From positions 1 to 24,675 of IMG/VR virus record IMGVR_UViG_2088090015_000018: a DNA stretch of 24,675 nucleotides; one strand, given 5' to 3'. Below the pieces are notes generated by a model. It was not told the origin of the DNA and did not search any database. It was given only the letters and a program-made list of their open reading frames with translations. Shown here one piece after another: positions 21,874-24,675 of the stretch (positions are counted from its first letter, which is position 1; each line of letters starts with the position of its first letter). A program made the position numbers and the translations under genes. This stretch comes from a virus.

Positions 21874-23984
21874 TAATCCTTCCTGTATCGGTAGGTTTCG
21901 AAGCCCTTCGCGGCGAGCGGAAGCCCGACGTTCCAGGGGTCATTCGTGGCGAGGATCTTGCTCAGCTCCATGTGGTTGAAGCGCGGCTCGTCTTTCGTCT
22001 CCGCGACCAGCTCGTCGTGAACTGTGAGGACGAGAGGATAGCCCGCCTGCTCGGCGCGCACCATACCCCACGCCATCTTGTCGCGGCTGCTGGCTTGGTC
22101 GATGTTTTCGACGATCTTGCCGCCGTAGGTGTACACGCGCTGCCACGACTTCGTGTAGACGCTCACGGCTGCGTAATGGATGGCGTTGCCGTCTATCTTG
22201 GGGTCGGGGTAGCTCAGGTACCGACCGCTCGGCAGACGAATTCTGAGCCAGTTTCCGCGGCGGTCGAAAACCATCTTGCCGCCGCTTACCGGGAACTCTA
22301 CGCCGGGGTTCAGGATCGCATGGCGCGCGGCCACTTCGCACGCCTCCCACAGCGTAACAGTGTTAGGGTGCGCGTTCCGCCACAGCCAAGTCAACGCTGT
22401 GCAGACGACCCACACTTCGCGGCGCAACCCGAGGGTCTTGCGCTTCGACACGGCACGCGCCCACGCGGCCTCAGCCTCGCGCAGCGTCGCGGCGGGGATG
22501 GTTTCCCACGCCTTTGCGGCAAGCTCGTCCAGGTCGATGCCGTACGTCGCCACCATGGACACGAACGCGCCGACTCCACCCTGGTAGCCGAGAGCGAGTT
22601 CCATGACCTTGCCGATTTGCCGCTGGTCGTCGGTCACATCCTCCGGTCTAATGCCGAATGCGCGAGCGTAGGCGATGCGGTAGAGGTCCGCTCCGATGCC
22701 GGCGTCGAACTTGCGGAACGCTTCAAGTTTCCATTCCTCGTCCGCGAGCCAAGCGAGCTTGCGCCCTTCGATGTTCGCGAGGTCGGAGATAACGAGCTTC
22801 TTGCCCTTCGGCGCGATGATGACGCCGCGCATGGCGTTGGCGGCGAGCCCCATCACGTTCGAGAACAGTAGGTCGGCGTCGTGGCGCTTGAGCGCGGCGA
22901 TACCGGTCTCTAGGTACTCGATAATGTGCGACTTCTTGACCGACTTTAGGTCGGGCAGGTTGAAGTGTTCGCGCACCAGCTCCGTGACGAGGCGCATGAG
23001 ATTCTGCGGCTGAAAGATGCGGCCGCCCCAGCGGCCCGTGCGGTTCGCCGCGGCGAACTGCAGCGTACCGTACAGCCGGCCGCCGACTTCGGTCTCGGCG
23101 ACTCGCTTGTATTTGCTCGTGCTCGACTTCGACGCCATTAGACGGATGCGCAGGAGTTCCTTCACAAACTCCGGCAGCTCCGGGTCGTCGAGTCGGTCTT
23201 CGATAGTCTTCGCTTTCAGGTCCGGCAGCGCGACGCCGTACTCGGTCAGCAGGAACTGCAGCAGCTTGTTCCGCTGCGTTGTGGACTCGACGGCACCGTT
23301 CGTAAGTTCCTCGGTGCGCTGCGCCAGCTCGTGCTTCGCGTTCGTCGTCATGAAAATGGCGGCGTGCGCCAGCTCCACGTCTACGGCAAAGCCGCGCGAG
23401 TTGATCGTCTGGTCGAGATGCCACAGGTCGCGCTCGAACGGTGTGCTGTTCCACTTCGGGCACGCCTTCGACACCGCGCGCATGGCGACGATGTCTAGCG
23501 TCGCGTATTGGAGGAACTCGCGCCATTCCGTAGGGTGCGTGTCGCGCCCGTTGCGTACTTTCTTCTTGCCCTGCGGTTTGCAGAACAGGTTCATGTACTT
23601 CTTGCCGTCCATTTTGGACGACTCTTGTGGGATCTGAAAAATCTTGCACGCGAGCCCCAGTGAGCCCGGCAGGCCGTGGCTCAGCAGTTGCGCCATAACG
23701 CAACGCCACTTCGACAGTGGTGCGAACTCTCGCGGCCACCAGTCAGTGTGCTCAAGCAGTGTGCGGTCGAAATACGCGTTGTGGGCGAGAATGCGGTCGC
23801 ACAGCATGACCGATTCATAGAGTGAGGACGGCATCGGCCGACCGCTGGTCACGTCCCAGCAGTGAGCTTCGCCGTCGTCTACTGCCCACGTGACGATCAT
23901 CACGTCGGCCATAGTCGCGTATCGCGCCGTGCCGTTGCGCAGCGCGATAGGCGAATACGTCTCTGTGTCGATCCACAGGTCCAA
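21873..23984 (-). CDS. Family A DNA polymerase with 3'-5' exonuclease
   Basis: This gene encodes 703 residues from TTG at 23984, decided by AGGAG at 23995-23991 with 6-base spacing. The next Met would lose the first exonuclease motif. Exonuclease residues are visible: Asp6 and Glu8 (DTE), Asp73 (NAYFD), and Tyr160/Asp164 (YATLD). The polymerase part shows NRTGRWGGRIFQPQN, motif A SDLANIEGR (Asp401), motif B with R455 and K459 (RQIGKVMELALGYQGG), and motif C VHDE near residue 656. There is no 5'-3' exonuclease domain, as usual for phage replicases. At the O-helix position that is Phe or Tyr in Klenow and T7 polymerase, this protein has Leu463. Polymerases of this general form include DpoZ of 2-aminoadenine phages, but I cannot place it in that clade by eye. 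Confidence 0.9.
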   Translation of the reverse strand: MDLWIDTETYSPIALRNGTARYATMADVMIVTWAVDDGEAHCWDVTSGRPMPSSLYESVMLCDRILAHNAYFDRTLLEHTDWWPREFAPLSKWRCVMAQLLSHGLPGSLGLACKIFQIPQESSKMDGKKYMNLFCKPQGKKKVRNGRDTHPTEWREFLQYATLDIVAMRAVSKACPKWNSTPFERDLWHLDQTINSRGFAVDVELAHAAIFMTTNAKHELAQRTEELTNGAVESTTQRNKLLQFLLTEYGVALPDLKAKTIEDRLDDPELPEFVKELLRIRLMASKSSTSKYKRVAETEVGGRLYGTLQFAAANRTGRWGGRIFQPQNLMRLVTELVREHFNLPDLKSVKKSHIIEYLETGIAALKRHDADLLFSNVMGLAANAMRGVIIAPKGKKLVISDLANIEGRKLAWLADEEWKLEAFRKFDAGIGADLYRIAYARAFGIRPEDVTDDQRQIGKVMELALGYQGGVGAFVSMVATYGIDLDELAAKAWETIPAATLREAEAAWARAVSKRKTLGLRREVWVVCTALTWLWRNAHPNTVTLWEACEVAARHAILNPGVEFPVSGGKMVFDRRGNWLRIRLPSGRYLSYPDPKIDGNAIHYAAVSVYTKSWQRVYTYGGKIVENIDQASSRDKMAWGMVRAEQAGYPLVLTVHDELVAETKDEPRFNHMELSKILATNDPWNVGLPLAAKGFETYRYRKD

Positions 23985-23990
23985 GACGGA

Positions 23991-23995
23991 CTCCT
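23991..23995 (-). promoter_or_regulatory. Ribosome binding site fixing the TTG start of the polymerase
   Basis: AGGAG in the - direction, overlapping the stop codon of the 98-residue gene and 6 bases from TTG. The same AGGAG with 6-base spacing is used for the 98- and 78-residue genes, which supports TTG as the true start here. Confidence 0.75.
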
Positions 23996-24290
23996 AGCGG
24001 GGGCGGAGCGGGATGACGCCAGCCGGCACGACTTCGATGCGCGGTGCGTTCTCGGCGGTCGGGGTGAGAGCCTGAATCAACGCGCTGCTGAACGCCTGCG
24101 CGACCTGTGCCGGCGTGGCCTTCTCTGCCCGCAGAATGATCTCCGTCAGCGCCGCAGCATTGCCAAGCAGTGAGTTGACGACAAGGCGAGGGTCCGCGAC
24201 TTGGATAAGGGTATTGATGACGCTGGCGATACGCTCGTCCAGCACGGCCGGGTCGTTCATGTTCTCCCCGGTGTTGGTTTCGATGTTCAT
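23994..24290 (-). CDS. Hypothetical protein upstream of polymerase (98 aa)
   Basis: This gene encodes 98 residues from ATG at 24290, set by AGGAG at 24301-24297. The frame extends 16 codons further upstream without a better start. The product is acidic at the N-terminus and then largely helical (DERIASVINTLIQVADPRLV and NAAALTEIILRAEKA), ending in a Pro/Val/Arg-rich stretch. It has no membrane span or recognised motif. It lies between the ssDNA-binding protein and the polymerase, so a replication-linked job is possible but only by position. Confidence 0.65.
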   Translation of the reverse strand: MNIETNTGENMNDPAVLDERIASVINTLIQVADPRLVVNSLLGNAAALTEIILRAEKATPAQVAQAFSSALIQALTPTAENAPRIEVVPAGVIPLRPR

Positions 24291-24325
24291 GGTGTGCTCC
24301 TGGAATTCTGGTGTGGCTGGAAGTT

Positions 24326-24380
24326 GAGCGGCGGGCAAGTATTAGACGAGCCCGCCGCTCCAGTGCATCCCTGCACCTGG
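24326..24380 (-). terminator. Tandem hairpins between ssDNA-binding and 98-aa genes
   Basis: In the 106-base gap, an 11-bp perfect inverted repeat (24326-24336 with 24350-24360) encloses a 13-nt loop that contains TTAGAC, the dispersed motif. A second smaller hairpin built on TGCA/TGCA arms lies at about 24360-24380, nearer the ssDNA-binding gene. No T-run follows in the - direction. They may limit read-through or stabilise the upstream transcript. Confidence 0.5.
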
Positions 24381-24396
24381 ACTAAAGACAGCCCGA

Positions 24397-24675
24397 TCAG
24401 GCCATCACGTCCTCTTCCTCGGTTGCGTCAAGCTTCTGGAACTCGTCGTCCGTCGCCGCGCCGCCGCCGGAGAAGCGCTCGTCGTCGGAGAAGAACTGGA
24501 CACCGCGCAGCGTCGCGTTGATACGCTTGCCGAACTGGTTGTCCTGAGTCCAGATTTCCAGCAGCGCGATGACACGACAGCCGGAGTAGACGATGCCCGA
24601 CTCCTGCGTGATGTCGTTCGCGTTGCGGTCCACGACGCGCGGCTTCGTCTGGTTGCGCGCCGACACGTAGAGGTT
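24397..24675 (-). CDS. ssDNA-binding protein, DUF2815 type, C-terminal part (5' end outside window)
   Basis: The frame is open to the right edge of the window and ends at TGA 24399-24397, giving about 92 visible residues. The segment NLYVSARNQTKPRVVDRN, then GIVYSGCRVIALLEIWTQ, QFGKRINATLRGVQFF and an acidic tail ending EEEDVMA match my memory of the phage DUF2815 single-stranded DNA-binding proteins. The acidic C-terminus is typical of such proteins and usually contacts the replication partners. It opens the visible part of the - strand replication series, followed by the polymerase and helicase. The GTG at 24666 is in frame but is not the likely start because the conserved frame continues upstream. 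Confidence 0.85.
   Translation of the reverse strand, partial: NLYVSARNQTKPRVVDRNANDITQESGIVYSGCRVIALLEIWTQDNQFGKRINATLRGVQFFSDDERFSGGGAATDDEFQKLDATEEEDVMA

Larger units (their letters stand above)
1612..24347. repeat. Dispersed GTCTAA motif (31 copies)
   Basis: GTCTAA, usually preceded by C or G, occurs at these positions on the + strand: 4369, 4664, 4765, 5503, 5773, 6334, 7149, 8477, 8994, 9345, 13203, 15451, 15766, 16558, 17355, 17505, 19346, 20478, 21826 and 22646. As TTAGAC it occurs at 1612, 5925, 12352, 16403, 17812, 18491, 20669, 21184, 21375, 23138 and 24342. Copies lie in all reading frames and in intergenic hairpins. My count is by eye and may miss a few. Confidence 0.65.

Noticed and set aside
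17866-24675. purZ within this window
   Set aside because: All - strand genes were assigned and none is of the right length (around 350 residues) or shows the phosphate-binding loop of adenylosuccinate synthetase-like proteins.

Overview
The window reads as about 25 kb of a GC-rich (roughly 60% or more) double-stranded DNA phage with a short, podovirus-type tail, either a free phage or part of a prophage. Genes are packed with ATGA or TAATG overlaps and mostly strong AGGAG-type ribosome binding sites. The composition and protein families suggest a proteobacterial host, but nothing here names it. There are 20 genes on the + strand and 12 on the - strand, two of them cut by the window edges. No tRNA, CRISPR array, insertion sequence or integrase was seen.

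Left arm, + strand. 1-1933: the end of the major capsid protein gene and three small head-module genes, with a hairpin or terminator after each of the first three. 1938-5636: the head-to-tail adaptor and a nozzle-like tail protein that appears split over two coupled genes. 5633-11319: a GNAT-like virion protein followed by ejection/internal virion proteins, the largest ending in an acetyltransferase-like domain. 11323-14085: a repeat-built, glycine-rich tail fibre. 14168-15456: a lysis cassette with a GH24 lysozyme between two holin candidates. 15473-17746: a zinc-ribbon metallophosphoesterase, a small membrane protein and a SprT-like zinc metalloprotein. The + strand genes end at 17746.

Right arm, - strand, read from 24675 down to 17866: a DUF2815-type ssDNA-binding protein (partial), a 98-aa unknown, a family A DNA polymerase started by TTG, three micro-genes of 47, 55 and 29 codons (two encode single-span membrane peptides), a VRR-NUC nuclease, an SNF2-like helicase, a 78-aa unknown, a small membrane protein, an HD-domain dNTP hydrolase (DatZ-like) and a MazG-like dATP/dGTP diphosphohydrolase (MazZ-like). 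The two arms converge on a 13-bp-stem hairpin at 17816-17848.

Two points stand out. First, the HD hydrolase and MazZ-like pair, coupled by ATGA and lying in one - strand gene series with a family A polymerase, is the accessory toolkit known from phages that replace adenine with 2-aminoadenine (Z). The defining purZ gene is not in this window, so this is a hypothesis. Second, the hexamer GTCTAA (usually preceded by C or G) occurs 31 times by my reading, on both strands, in all coding frames and in intergenic hairpins, often forcing rare codons. That suggests selection on the DNA motif itself.
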